A DNA stretch of 64,000 bases from Kitasatospora sp. NBC_01250 (GTDB lineage: Bacteria; Actinomycetota; Actinomycetes; Streptomycetales; Streptomycetaceae), in assembly GCF_036226465.1 (NCBI RefSeq), contig NZ_CP108476.1:372001-436000 (forward strand). The letters run 5' to 3'. The notes beneath the pieces were generated by a model. That model was given only the letters and a program-made list of their open reading frames with translations, was not told the origin of the DNA and searched no databases. Below are positions 48,038 to 57,617 of the stretch, in pieces. Made by a program: the position numbers and the translations under genes. Each line of letters starts with the position of its first letter. Position 1 is the stretch's first letter.

Positions 48038-49183
48038 CTACGCGGGGCCCGCCTGGCACAGTTGCTGGTCGACCAGGGTGTCCAGGGCGGCCTGGCTGTC
48101 CGCGTCGCCGTCGCCGGTGCTCGCGACCACGGCTGCCCGCTGGCCGTCGGGGGTCGCGCCGACGAGGGTGTTGTAGCCGGGGGCGCCGCCGGAGTGGCCG
48201 TAGTAGCCGCCGCCGCAGGAGAGCGGTACCCACCAGAGGCCGAGGCCGTAGCGCGCGCCGGGCCAGAGGGGGGCCGGCACGGTGGACTCCATCTGGGCCA
48301 GTTGGGCCGGGGCGAGCAGCTGACCGCGCATCAGCGCGGTGTAGAACGTGGTGAGGTCCGCGGTGGTGCTGATGATCTCCGCGGCGGCGTCGCCCAGGGT
48401 CGGGTTGAGCGCGGTGACGTCGATCGTCGGGCCGGACCCGAAGGTGGAGTAGCCGTGCAGGTGCGGGCCGGGGATGAAGGGGTCGGCGACCGGTGCGCTG
48501 GTGTGCCGCAGCCCCAGGGGCCGGATGATGCGCGCGGTGACCTCGTCCTGCCAGGTGTGCCCGGTGACCCGGTTGATGATCATGCCGGCCAGGATGTAGT
48601 TGGTGTTCGAGTACTGCCAGTCGGTGCCGGGGGCGAAGGACGGGGCGTGCCGCATGGCGATGGCGACCAGTTGCGCCGGGGTGTAGCTGGTGAACCGGTT
48701 GGCCAGGAAGCCCGACGTCGAGGCGAGCACGGGCAGGTCGTGGGTGTAGTCGTAGATCCCGCTGGTGTGCTGCAGCAGTTGGCGCACGGTGATCCTGCTG
48801 CCGTCGTTGCCGTTGCCGGAGACCACGCCCGGCAGCCAGTGATCGACGCTGTCGTCCAGCGACAGCCGTCCCTCGCCGGCCAGTTGGAGCAGCACGGTGG
48901 CCGTGAAGGTCTTGGTGAGGCTGGCGATCCGGAAGGCGTCGTTTCGCACGGCGGGCGCGCCGGTGCTGGTGTCGGCCTGTCCCGCGGTGGCGAAACGGTG
49001 GCCGCGCGCGCCGGTCGCCTCGGCCACGACGCCCTCGTTGCCGGTGGCCTTGATCGCGTTCACCTCGCCCTGCAGCGAGCTTGGTCGGGCGGCGGCCGCG
49101 CCGGCCGCCGGCGCGCACGCCAGCGCGGCCAGCGCGGCGACGAGCACCGCGGCACCGATGCGACGCGGGTGTCTGTTACGCAT
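48038..49183 (-). CDS. Secreted serine hydrolase (beta-lactamase/DD-peptidase family)
   Basis: A 381-residue class C-type serine hydrolase (Pfam Beta-lactamase). A signal peptide ends near AAGAAAA. Catalytic Ser88 and Lys91 lie in SLTK, Tyr191 and Asn193 in YSN, and the third motif is HSGG in GHSGGAPG. Close relatives are D-Ala-D-Ala carboxypeptidases, esterases and D-aminopeptidases; true beta-lactamase activity is not implied. The ATG at 49183 is chosen for the GAGGAGG 6 bases upstream and the signal peptide right after it. Confidence 0.9.
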   Translation of the reverse strand: MRNRHPRRIGAAVLVAALAALACAPAAGAAAARPSSLQGEVNAIKATGNEGVVAEATGARGHRFATAGQADTSTGAPAVRNDAFRIASLTKTFTATVLLQLAGEGRLSLDDSVDHWLPGVVSGNGNDGSRITVRQLLQHTSGIYDYTHDLPVLASTSGFLANRFTSYTPAQLVAIAMRHAPSFAPGTDWQYSNTNYILAGMIINRVTGHTWQDEVTARIIRPLGLRHTSAPVADPFIPGPHLHGYSTFGSGPTIDVTALNPTLGDAAAEIISTTADLTTFYTALMRGQLLAPAQLAQMESTVPAPLWPGARYGLGLWWVPLSCGGGYYGHSGGAPGYNTLVGATPDGQRAAVVASTGDGDADSQAALDTLVDQQLCQAGPA

Positions 49184-49520
49184 GAGTTGCCTCCTCGCGG
49201 AATGACGAACGCACCACGACAGCGGTGCGACAGCCACGCTAGGGAGGAGCCGGGCGACCCACGATGGAGCTACCACCCGCGCCCGCGATGGGGGCAGCCC
49301 CACCCCGCACCGGCAAGTCCCGGTTGCCCGCGCTGCCTTGCGGGAGCGGGTGCTGTCTGACGCGGCGTCATGTGTGCGAGCCCCCAGGTCCTCGACCGCG
49401 TTCCGCTCCGGTGCGTATGCGGGCAGCGTTTCACCCGACTTTCACCGGGGCATGCTGCCACCCGGTGCGGCGAAGATCGGAGCCACGAAGCAGGTGGCAC
49501 TGCGTCCGAGGAGGCATGCG
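49184..49520. other. Divergent intergenic region, no gene seen
   Basis: 337 bases between the secreted hydrolase and the dioxygenase, presumably carrying both promoters and any iron-dependent control of the siderophore genes. I looked for the DtxR/IdeR-type TTAGGTTAGG-like palindrome and did not find a convincing one. Confidence 0.45.
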
Positions 49521-50471
49521 GTGACGGATCCAGCCATCGCTGGGTTGGACGTGCGACCGATGGCCACCCACATCGGAGCCGAGATCTCCGGTGTGGATCT
49601 CTCCGGCCCGCTGGAGGACGAGGTCGTCGACGCGATCCGGTCCGCGGTGCTGCGGTGGAAGGTGGTCTTCTTCCGTGAGCAGCACCTCGACCACGCCGGG
49701 CATCTCGCCTTCGCCCGCCGGTTCGGCGAACCCATCGTCTCGCCCTCGCGCGGCGACGCCTCCCCGGCGGAGTTCCCGCAGGTGCAGACGATGGTCGACC
49801 GGCTCGAACTGGCCGGACGCTACGGGCAGGACCGCGCGCAATGGCGGGACCGGCGGCGGAACTCACTGCTCCACGACTGGCACAGTGACCTGACTCCCTG
49901 GATCGATCCCCCGGCTGCCACCATCCTGCGGGCGGAGGCCACCCCGCCCTACGGTGGCGACACGACCTGGGCCAACCTGGCCACCGCCTACGCCGGCCTG
50001 TCCGAACCACTGCAGCGCCTCGCCGAGAGCCTGCGGGCCGAGCACCGGCGAGGTGTCGGGTATCTGCCGAAGCCGGGCCCCGACTCCTACCTGAAGGATC
50101 TGCAGGAGCAGCCGGTGGTCTCGATCCACCCGCTCGTGCGGGTCCATCCGGAGACCCGGGAGCGGCTGCTGCTCGTCAACCCGTACTACCTCGAGCGGTT
50201 CGTCGAGCTCTCCCGGGCCGAGAGCCGCGCCGTGCTCGACATGTTCGTGGACCAGGCCACCCGGCCCGAGTACACCGTCCGGTTCCGGTGGGAGCCCGGG
50301 AGCGTCGCGTTCTGGGACAACCGGGCCACCATCCACCTGGGCGCCCAGGACCGTGAGCAGCTCGGCTCCCCGCGCGTCCTGCACCGGGTCATGGTCGCCG
50401 GCGATGTCCCGGTCGGGGTGGACGGCACCCCGTCGACAGCGGTCGCCGGGCGGCCTCTCAGCGAGAGCTGA
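49521..50471 (+). CDS. TauD/TfdA-family Fe(II)/2-oxoglutarate dioxygenase
   Basis: A 316-residue non-haem iron dioxygenase. The HxD of the facial triad is His121-Asp123 (WHSDLT), the distal His is about 272 (NRATIHLGAQD) and the 2-oxoglutarate-binding Arg about 289 (LHRVMV). The N-terminal GAEISGVDLS motif is typical of the TauD group. GAGGAGG precedes the GTG at 49521, so the long upstream extension of the frame is discarded. It lies 89 bp before the siderophore synthetase on the same strand; hydroxylation of a siderophore building block is an attractive but unproven role. Confidence 0.9.
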   Translation: MTDPAIAGLDVRPMATHIGAEISGVDLSGPLEDEVVDAIRSAVLRWKVVFFREQHLDHAGHLAFARRFGEPIVSPSRGDASPAEFPQVQTMVDRLELAGRYGQDRAQWRDRRRNSLLHDWHSDLTPWIDPPAATILRAEATPPYGGDTTWANLATAYAGLSEPLQRLAESLRAEHRRGVGYLPKPGPDSYLKDLQEQPVVSIHPLVRVHPETRERLLLVNPYYLERFVELSRAESRAVLDMFVDQATRPEYTVRFRWEPGSVAFWDNRATIHLGAQDREQLGSPRVLHRVMVAGDVPVGVDGTPSTAVAGRPLSES

Positions 50472-50560
50472 CGGACGAACTCACCGCACCGCGCTGATGT
50501 GTCCGCCTCGCAGCAGCCCGTTGCACCGTCGCAGGGAATCGAACCTTGGGGGGACAACGG

Positions 50561-53500
50561 ATGGCTGAGGTCCCGCGCTCGGCGCCGCAGCAGACGCAGG
50601 CGCATGCCGTCTCCGACGAATCCAGGCAGGCCGCCTGTGCGCGAGGCCTCGACCGGCTGGTCTCGGCCCTGGTCCGGGAGGAGTTGCTGGACCTCGACGA
50701 GGCCGAGCAGCAGGGCTTGACCATTCCGGTGCGGCACGTCACCTCGGCCGGGCGGCTGGTGGTCGACGGTGTCGTCGCCCTGCGGACCGGCGCCGACGCG
50801 CGGGAGCCGATCACCGAACCGGTCCGCCTCATCGACGTGTTGCTCCGCCGCGGGCTGGTGCCGGCGAGCGGACTGGAGTGGGCACGGGTCCGCAGCGAGG
50901 TCGCGGCCAGCGTCGAGGGACATGCGCTCGCGCTGGACGGGGCGGCTCGGCAGGCGGGCAAGGCGCGAGCCGACGGTCCGTGGGATCCGCTGCGCCCCTT
51001 CACCGCTCTGCTGGAGCGGCTGCCCGCCGACTCGCCGCTGGTGGGGTTCGAGCAGCTGGTCGTGGACGGTCATCCCCTGCACCCGGCGGCCAAGGGACGG
51101 CTCGGGATGTCCGCCGCCGACGCGCTGCGCTACGCTCCCGAATCCGGCGCCGCCTTCCCGCTCGCCCTGGTCGCGGTGGCACGCGAGGCAGCCTCGGGGG
51201 CGGACGGCCGGGGCGGGGCCTCCGGGGCGGACGGCCGGGGCAGGACAAAGTCCGGCGACCGCGGTGCCGGCCTGGCGGCGGCCGAGGCGGTGCTGGCACA
51301 GGCCTTTCCCGCCGCGGTCTCGGCGGCCCGGGCCGAACTGGCGCAGGCCGGGCACGCCCCCGATCGGTACGTGCTCCTGCCGGTCCACCCGCACCAGCGC
51401 GACCACGCCCTCCCGCGACTGCACGGTGACGCCCTGACGGCTGGACTCGTCGTGCCGCTGTCCGCCACGCTCCCGGCGTGTCCGCTGCTGTCCACCCGCA
51501 CCCTGGCCGTCCGCGAGCCGGGCGCTGCGGCCGGCCTGCACATCAAGACGGCCCTGGAGGTGCAGATCACCAACGCGGTCCGCGGTGTCTCCTTCCAGGC
51601 CGCGCACAACGGCCCGCGGCTCTCGGCGCTTCTGGCGGACATCGCCGCGCAAGAACCGGGCCTGCGGACCCTCACCATCTGCCGGGAGCTGGCCGGGGTC
51701 TGCTTCGTGCCCGTCGAGCAGGCCGGGGCCGACCACAGCGCCCGCCGCCGGTCCCTGGGAGCGATCCTGCGCGAGGACCCGGAAACCCTCCTTGCGCCGG
51801 ACGAGGTGGCGTTGCCGGTCGCGGCGCTGCTCGCCCGGTCACCGCTCACCGGCCGGACGGTGGTTCACGATGTGGTCACCGAACTGGCGGGCCGGGAGAC
51901 GTCCCGCGCCGACGCGGTGCACAGCTGGCTCCGCCGGTACCTGGAGCTGATCGTGCCGCCCACGCTGACCCTGCTGACCCAGTACGGGATCGCGCTGGAG
52001 GCCCATGCGCAGAACACCCTGCTCGCCCTGCGCGGCGGGCTGCCCAGCCGGGTCCTGGTCCGGGATCTCGGCAGCATCCGCATCCTGTCCTCGCGCCTGG
52101 CCGCTCGGGGGCACACGGTCACGCTGGCGCCCGGCTCAGCGCTGCACGCCTCGGGCACCGACCCGCTGCGGTCCAAGCTGTACTTCGCGCTCTTCACGCA
52201 CCAACTCGGCGAGCTGGTGCCTGCCCTGGCCGAGGCAGCCGACTGCCGGGAGCAGGAGCTGTGGCCGGTCGTCCGGGATGTCTGTCTGCAGGCCTTCCGC
52301 CACCTGATCGCCCGGGCGCCCAACACGGCCGAGGCAGCGGACGCCTGTGCCGACGCCCTGGCCCTGCTCGAAGATCCCTGGCCGCTCAAGGCCCTGCTGC
52401 GGCTGCGCCTGGCCGGGCAGGTGGCGCAGCAGCCCCACTTCAGCGGCCCGAACCCGCTGCGCCGAGCAGACGGCGAGGCGGCGGCCGGTGTCCTGGCCGA
52501 ACTTCGCTCCCGCGAACCGGAGTTGGCCATCCGATGGCTGACCGAACTCGACGGCGCGCGACGGGACACAGCGCAGGACCTCCTCGCGGCACTGCAACGC
52601 GAAGGAATCGTCGACGGCGCTGTCGGTGGCCCTGTCAGTGGCGCTGTCGGTGGCCCTGTCAGTGGCGTTGTGAATGGCGTCGCCACCGGCCGACCGTGCG
52701 ACGCGGACCGGCCCGAGCAGGTGGTCGACAAGCTGCGGACCGCGAGCGGCAACTGGGAGGCCGTACGGGAGGAACTGGTCGACTCCGCCGCCAACCTGGC
52801 CCTGAGCCGGGCCATGGCCGGGCGCCGGAGAGAAGCACTCCAGGCCACGGGGGCTGCCGGCCTGCTCACGTCGGTTCCCGCCGGACTTTCACCCTCCGAC
52901 GTCACCCTTCTGCTGGACGGCCTGGAGACCGAGGGCCACGCCCTGCACCCGTGCCGCCGCACCCGGCTCGGGTTCTCCACCGCCGACGTGCTCGCCCACA
53001 CCCCGGAATCCGGCGCGACGGTGACCGTGGAACTGGCCGCCGTCCACCGCGACTCCGTTCTGCAGACACCGGACGAGGACGGGCGCACCGTGGGCGACCT
53101 GCTCGCAGCGGCCTACCCCGCCACGGCCGCCCGGGCCGTGCGCGGTCTGAAGGAACGCGGGCACGACCCGGACGCCTACGTGCTGGTCCCGGTGCACCCC
53201 TGGCAGGCACGGAACGCGCTCCCGTCCGTCTACGGCGCCGACCTCGACGCCGGTCGGATCGTGCGACTGCCCGAGGCCGCCCTGGAGTGCCGCCCGACGT
53301 CCAGCATCCGCACCGTGGTCACCACCGAGCCGGGCCAGGACGGGAAGCGAGTCACCCTCAAACTCGCCCTGGACATACGACTCACCGGGGGACGCCGAAC
53401 CATCTCGCCCGCAACGACCCGCAACAGCCCACGCCTTGGCCCGCTCCTGCAGCAACTGCTGGCCGCCGAGCCCCGGGCCACCGGACGGGTGGACTTCGTC

Positions 53501-54307
53501 CCGGAGCTGGCCGGCGTCGCCTTCAGCCCACCGGAAGGCGCGTCGGCTCCGGACGCCCGCCACCGGGGACTGTCCGCCCTGCTGCGCCCGGACCCGGCGG
53601 AAGGGCTCCGCCCGGGCGAGACCATGGTCAGCTGCGTCGCCCTGCTGGCCCGCTCACCGGTGACCGGACGCCCCCTGCTGACCGAGGTGGTCAACGCCCG
53701 GGCCATCGCGGAGGGCATCGCACCTCGCGCCGCCGCGCTGGTCTTCCTGCGCGAGTACAGCGACCTGCTCTGCTCGGCCGCGTTGCCCCTGCTGTGGCGC
53801 CACGGGATCGCGATCGAGGCGCATCTGCAGAACACCCTGCTGGTGCTGCGCCACCCGCGTCCGACCCGGCTCGTGCTGCGCGACAGCGCCGGGCTGCGCC
53901 TGCACCTGGGCCGCTTCCGCGCGACCGGGTCCGACTTCACCCCGTATCCGCACTCGTTGACGGCCACCGAGGACATCGGGGAGGTCCGCGCCAAGCTCTG
54001 CCACGCGGTGTTCCACGCCAATCTGGGCATCCTGATCGACCGGCTGCGGCTGGACCACGGGCTGCCCGCACAGGCCCTGTGGGACGTGGTCCGGGCCGCC
54101 GTCGAGGAGACCCGCGCGGACGTGTTGCGCAGCGCGACGCCCCGGCTGGCCGGGCGAGTGGCCCAGGACACCGCGGCGCTGCTGGGCCCTGGCCTGCCGC
54201 AGAAGGCGCTGCTCACGATGCGGCTGTTTCCCGGCCGCGGCGACATCTACCTCCCCCAGCCGAACCCGCTGCACCGCGCCGAGCCGGCCGACGGCGCCGT
54301 TCCGTAG
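50561..54307 (+). CDS. Bimodular IucA/IucC (NIS) siderophore synthetase fusion
   Basis: A 1248-residue polypeptide with two complete NRPS-independent siderophore synthetase modules, which adenylate a carboxylate (often citrate) and condense it with an amine or alcohol. Module A: GHPLHPAAKGRLG (about 169), HPHQ, STRT (about 310), HIKTALEVQITN, EAHAQNTLL (about 480). Module B: GHALHPCRRTRLG (about 792), HPWQ, SIRT (about 915), TLKLALDIRLTGGRR, EAHLQNTLL (about 1085). ATP-site residues appear kept in both. A linker at about 684-707 is a 24-base tandem repeat (AVGGPVSG). GGGGGGA precedes the ATG. NIS synthetases are normally separate proteins of about 600 residues. Confidence 0.9.
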   Translation: MAEVPRSAPQQTQAHAVSDESRQAACARGLDRLVSALVREELLDLDEAEQQGLTIPVRHVTSAGRLVVDGVVALRTGADAREPITEPVRLIDVLLRRGLVPASGLEWARVRSEVAASVEGHALALDGAARQAGKARADGPWDPLRPFTALLERLPADSPLVGFEQLVVDGHPLHPAAKGRLGMSAADALRYAPESGAAFPLALVAVAREAASGADGRGGASGADGRGRTKSGDRGAGLAAAEAVLAQAFPAAVSAARAELAQAGHAPDRYVLLPVHPHQRDHALPRLHGDALTAGLVVPLSATLPACPLLSTRTLAVREPGAAAGLHIKTALEVQITNAVRGVSFQAAHNGPRLSALLADIAAQEPGLRTLTICRELAGVCFVPVEQAGADHSARRRSLGAILREDPETLLAPDEVALPVAALLARSPLTGRTVVHDVVTELAGRETSRADAVHSWLRRYLELIVPPTLTLLTQYGIALEAHAQNTLLALRGGLPSRVLVRDLGSIRILSSRLAARGHTVTLAPGSALHASGTDPLRSKLYFALFTHQLGELVPALAEAADCREQELWPVVRDVCLQAFRHLIARAPNTAEAADACADALALLEDPWPLKALLRLRLAGQVAQQPHFSGPNPLRRADGEAAAGVLAELRSREPELAIRWLTELDGARRDTAQDLLAALQREGIVDGAVGGPVSGAVGGPVSGVVNGVATGRPCDADRPEQVVDKLRTASGNWEAVREELVDSAANLALSRAMAGRRREALQATGAAGLLTSVPAGLSPSDVTLLLDGLETEGHALHPCRRTRLGFSTADVLAHTPESGATVTVELAAVHRDSVLQTPDEDGRTVGDLLAAAYPATAARAVRGLKERGHDPDAYVLVPVHPWQARNALPSVYGADLDAGRIVRLPEAALECRPTSSIRTVVTTEPGQDGKRVTLKLALDIRLTGGRRTISPATTRNSPRLGPLLQQLLAAEPRATGRVDFVPELAGVAFSPPEGASAPDARHRGLSALLRPDPAEGLRPGETMVSCVALLARSPVTGRPLLTEVVNARAIAEGIAPRAAALVFLREYSDLLCSAALPLLWRHGIAIEAHLQNTLLVLRHPRPTRLVLRDSAGLRLHLGRFRATGSDFTPYPHSLTATEDIGEVRAKLCHAVFHANLGILIDRLRLDHGLPAQALWDVVRAAVEETRADVLRSATPRLAGRVAQDTAALLGPGLPQKALLTMRLFPGRGDIYLPQPNPLHRAEPADGAVP
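52616..52676 (+). repeat. 24-base tandem repeat in the inter-module linker
   Basis: GCTGTCGGTGGCCCTGTCAGTG is repeated about 2.5 times at the junction of the two synthetase modules, encoding a flexible Gly/Val/Ser linker. It may be the scar of the fusion event. Confidence 0.75.
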
Positions 54308-54415
54308 TCGGCAGTGACGGTGGGTGGTCGACCGTCGCCCCACCCGCGTCGCGGCCGGCCGCGCCCCAGAATGGAACGACGGCGCAGCAGCGCACCTCTA
54401 CCGGAGGAGTCGGCC

Positions 54416-55447
54416 ATGACCGCGTCCGGATATCCGCACCAGCGCACGACGGCCTGGGTGGTGGAACGCCCCGGCCCGATCGGCTCCGCCCCGCTGCGCC
54501 GGGTGGAGCGGGTGCTGGAGGAGCCCGGGCCGTGGGAGCTGCTGATCGACGTCGGCGCCTGCGGGGTCTGCCGCACGGATCTGCACCTGGCCGAGGGCGA
54601 CCTCGCACCGCATCTGCCGGCCTGCACGCCCGGGCACGAGATCGTGGGCCGCGTCCTGCACACGGGCTCCCAGGTACGGGAGTTCGGGCCCGGTGACCGG
54701 GTGGGCGCGGCCTGGCTCGCGGGCACCTGCGGCACCTGCCGGTACTGCCGGGCGGGCCACGAGAACCTCTGCCCCCGCTCCCGGTACACCGGGTGGGACA
54801 CCCACGGCGGTTACGCCGGACAGGCCCTGGTCGACGCCCGCTACGCCTACCCGCTCCCCGACGAGCGCCCCGACGAGGAGATCGCTCCCCTGCTGTGCGC
54901 GGGCATCATCGGCTACCGCGCCCTGGAACGCGCCCAGCTGCCGCCGGGCGGCCGGCTGGGCATCTACGGGTACGGCGCCTCCGGACACCTCACCGCCCAG
55001 CTCGCGCTCTCCCGGGGCGCGAGCGTGCACGTCCTCACCCGGGCGGCGGAGGCCAGGCGCCTGGCCCTGGAGCTGGGCGCGGCCTCCGCGCGCGACGCCT
55101 ACGAGACGCCGCCCGAACCGCTGGACGCGGCCCTCCTCTTCGCCCCGGTGGGCGATCTGGTGCCGGTCGCGCTCGCCGCGCTGGACCGCGGCGGCACCCT
55201 CGCGGTGGCCGGGATCCACCTCTCCGACATCCCCCCACTCGATTACCAGCAGCACCTGTTCCGGGAGCGCTCGCTGCGCAGCGTCACCGCCAACACCCGC
55301 GAGGACGGCCGGGCCTACCTCGCAGAGGCCGCCCGGCACCGCCCCACGGTCCATGTGCAGCGCTACCCGATGAGCCACGCCGACACCGCGCTGGCCGACC
55401 TCGCGGCGGGGCGCGTCACCGGCGTCGCCGTGCTGATGGCGCGGTGA
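54416..55447 (+). CDS. Zinc-dependent alcohol dehydrogenase (MDR family)
   Basis: A 343-residue medium-chain dehydrogenase. The catalytic zinc site includes Cys52 (GVCRTDLH) and His74 (GHE). The structural zinc Cys are 105, 108, 111 and 119 ([15 protein letters not shown]). The cofactor fold has [17 protein letters not shown] in place of the usual GxGxxG. It resembles the AdhA/YogA-type actinomycete enzymes acting on simple or aromatic alcohols. GGAGGAG precedes the ATG. It follows the synthetase by about 108 bp but shows no clear functional link to it. Confidence 0.9.
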   Translation: MTASGYPHQRTTAWVVERPGPIGSAPLRRVERVLEEPGPWELLIDVGACGVCRTDLHLAEGDLAPHLPACTPGHEIVGRVLHTGSQVREFGPGDRVGAAWLAGTCGTCRYCRAGHENLCPRSRYTGWDTHGGYAGQALVDARYAYPLPDERPDEEIAPLLCAGIIGYRALERAQLPPGGRLGIYGYGASGHLTAQLALSRGASVHVLTRAAEARRLALELGAASARDAYETPPEPLDAALLFAPVGDLVPVALAALDRGGTLAVAGIHLSDIPPLDYQQHLFRERSLRSVTANTREDGRAYLAEAARHRPTVHVQRYPMSHADTALADLAAGRVTGVAVLMAR

Positions 55448-55697
55448 CCGGGCGCTTACGCCTGCACAGCCGGCCCGGAGCAGGGCCGTCGCGGTCGTCG
55501 GCCCGCAAACGGCGCCCGGGCCGTGCGACGAGGCGAACGGCGCCGACCTCCTCGCCCCCACCGTCCAGCGCTACCGTGCCGATCCCCGGCCCGCCCGGGG
55601 CAGCGAGCCCACGGCTGGGCCGAGCGGGCCTGTCCAGTGCATGGCCGGTTCTCGCGAAACCCCGCCGGAGGTCCACTGCCGCCGCCCCGCCGACGGC

Positions 55698-56354
55698 TCA
55701 CCCCGGCCCCACCCGGCGCCCGCTGATCCGGTCCGGAGTGATGCGGATCCACAGCGGGCGGTTGCCACCCGCCCAGGGCTCGGTCCCGGGCAGGAGGGCC
55801 AGTCGCCCGATGGTGGCGGCGTCCTCGATGGGCTGGGCGGTACCGGCGATCAGGACGCTCCAGCCCTGGCTCAGGTGGTCGTTGATCCGGTCGACCTGGA
55901 AGGAGAGGGTGCTGCCGGGCGCGGCGGCCGGCGCGCTGTGCGGTGCGGTGCGGTAGACGACCGTGTGCGCGTCGACGGTGTAGTTGACCGGGAACACCTG
56001 CGGCGCGGGCTCGGCCGGCACCACCACGCGACCGACACCGTGGGTGCCGAGGCGCTCCCAGCACTCCGTCCCGGTCAGGCGGGACAGCACCGGATGCGGG
56101 GCCGGCCCACCGCTGCCGGGAGCGGCGTCCCGGCGTCCCTCCAGCAGCTCCTGGTAGGTGAGTTCGAGGGCGGCGGCAAGGCGCAGGAACCCGGACGGGT
56201 CGAATGCGGTACCGGCCTCGATCAGCAGCGTCAGGTACTGCGGGGACATCCCGGCCTTGGCGGCCAACCTGGCCTCGGTCAGACCGAGTTCGGCGGACCG
56301 GTCGGCGATCCGACGGGCGAGCGCGGCGGACGTGGGAGCGGGGTCCGGGTGCAC
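55698..56354 (-). CDS. HTH-PPOx fusion (Xre-like DNA-binding plus flavin reductase-like domain)
   Basis: A 218-residue protein. An N-terminal Cro/Xre-like helix-turn-helix (LGLTEARLAAKAGMSPQYLT) is joined to a pyridoxamine-phosphate-oxidase-like split barrel (GRVVVPAEPAPQVFPVNYTV, VVYRTAPHSAPAAAPGSTLSF, WSVLIAGTAQPIED). This arrangement is known in actinomycetes and suggests a flavin- or F420-responsive regulator. The GTG at 56354 follows GAGGAGG. Confidence 0.85.
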   Translation of the reverse strand: MHPDPAPTSAALARRIADRSAELGLTEARLAAKAGMSPQYLTLLIEAGTAFDPSGFLRLAAALELTYQELLEGRRDAAPGSGGPAPHPVLSRLTGTECWERLGTHGVGRVVVPAEPAPQVFPVNYTVDAHTVVYRTAPHSAPAAAPGSTLSFQVDRINDHLSQGWSVLIAGTAQPIEDAATIGRLALLPGTEPWAGGNRPLWIRITPDRISGRRVGPG

Positions 56355-56982
56355 GATGCCTCCTCGTGTGCGCTGGTGGCCGCCGCACGTCGTGGCGTTT
56401 CAGGTCCGGACAGGAACGCGGCCCTCCTTCGTCGGCCGCTCCCGTCCAGGATCTGCTCGGCCTGCCTCTCCAGCCTCCATCACCTTCCGGTCCGGCGCAC
56501 GGTCCGGGCACGGCTTCCTACGCTGAGGGGGTAAGCGGTGCACTCGGTCCGCCGTCGCGCAGCGCGCTCCACCGCGAGCAGCCGGCCCGGGCGGCGCGGC
56601 TTCCGCGCGGGCGCGGGGACGGCCTCGGCCTGGGTCAGCGGGAGCGGAGCGAGGTGGCCCTCGGCCGTCAGGGTGATCCGGGCAGCAGGCCGAGCAGGCA
56701 ACGAGCAACGCCTCGATGAGGTGCTCGGCGCGTTCGGTGGCCCGGGTGACGTCGCGGGCCATGCGCCCGGGGAGCGCTGAGCGGGCCACGATTCAGAGGA
56801 ATCTCAGCAGGCAGGAACATGGCGATCGTGCCGGCCGGACGCCAGCATTGACCGGGCAACGTCAAGTCGCTTTCCCTCGGCGACACTTCGGCCTGCCCGT
56901 CCGGCTCTCCGGGTCCAGCACCGCACCCGGCCCGCCGTTCCCCGCCCGCGCCCCGTTCCTCTCCCCTGCCCCGGAGGCTCCG
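56355..56982. other. 628-base region with no intact gene
   Basis: No frame has both a ribosome site and convincing protein-like composition. A short histidine-kinase-like fragment is noted separately at about 56700-56763. The region otherwise holds the promoters of the leftward HTH-PPOx gene and the rightward membrane-protein gene. Confidence 0.5.
56700..56763 (-). pseudogene. Possible histidine-kinase dimerisation-helix remnant
   Basis: The leftward frame reads MARDVTRATERAEHLIEALL, closely resembling the second HisKA helix of OmpR-class sensor kinases (pattern VxxATERAExLIEALLxLARS). Neither the phospho-acceptor His helix before it nor an ATPase domain after it is present, and the frame degenerates at once. 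Too short to be sure. Confidence 0.35.
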
Positions 56983-57456
56983 ATGCCCCTGACCGCTGTC
57001 CCCCCTGCCCGCGTGCTCGCCCGCACGGCGGCAGCACTGCTCTGCCTGGCGGTGTCCTGGATCCACGTCCAGGACCAGGGCGGCTTTCCCGGCGACAAGA
57101 CGCCGCACTACGTCGGCGTCGGCTACTACCTGCTGGAGGTGACCGGCGTGCTCTGTGCGGTCCTGCTGCTGGCCGGCACCCGACCACGCACCGCCCGCGC
57201 CAGCGCCTACCCGCTCGACTGGCTGCTCGCCGCCGCCGTGGCGCTCGGCCCGCTCGTCGGCTTCGTCCTCTCCCGGGGACCCGGCCTGCCCGACTACAGC
57301 GACGACAGGGGCAACTGGACCGAACCCCTGGCCCTCATCAGCGTCGCCGTGGAGGGCGCCCTCCTGATCACGGCCGCCACGGTCCTGCTGGCCGCGACCC
57401 GAACAGCACGGACCGTTCCCGCCCGGCCCGCGCGCGGCACCTCCGCCGCCCGCTGA
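56983..57456 (+). CDS. Small four-TM membrane protein
   Basis: A 157-residue integral membrane protein with four hydrophobic helices (about 8-26, 47-66, 79-99, 118-138). Conserved-looking loops are WIHVQDQGGFPGDKTPHYVG and GPGLPDYSDDRGNWTEPLAL. I recognise the pattern as a Streptomyces hypothetical membrane family but know no function. CGGAGG precedes the ATG. The C-terminal tail is Arg/Pro-rich and cytosolic. Confidence 0.75.
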   Translation: MPLTAVPPARVLARTAAALLCLAVSWIHVQDQGGFPGDKTPHYVGVGYYLLEVTGVLCAVLLLAGTRPRTARASAYPLDWLLAAAVALGPLVGFVLSRGPGLPDYSDDRGNWTEPLALISVAVEGALLITAATVLLAATRTARTVPARPARGTSAAR

Positions 57457-57617
57457 CCGAGCAGCACCCGGGCGGCGGCCCACCCGGACCACGCGTCGCG
57501 GACCTCGCCGACCGGTCCTGCTGCGATCGTGGTCGGCGTCAGCCTGGTGTGCCGACCGGCAGCGACACTGCTCGGCGCTCACCGGCCCGCGCCGGCAGGT
57601 GCCCGCCGCCAACCGCA

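Noticed and set aside
48038..49183. Annotating the serine hydrolase as an antibiotic-resistance beta-lactamase
   Set aside because: SxxK/YxN/HSGG are shared with DD-peptidases and esterases; sequence does not support beta-lactam hydrolysis.
49184..50560. Iron-box (DtxR/IdeR type) upstream of the siderophore genes
   Set aside because: No palindrome close to TTAGGTTAGGCTAACCTAA was found in either gap.
51478..54696. A 1072-codon plus-strand frame overlapping the NIS synthetase
   Set aside because: Arg/Pro/Gly-rich shadow without motifs; it runs through the real stop and into the dehydrogenase.
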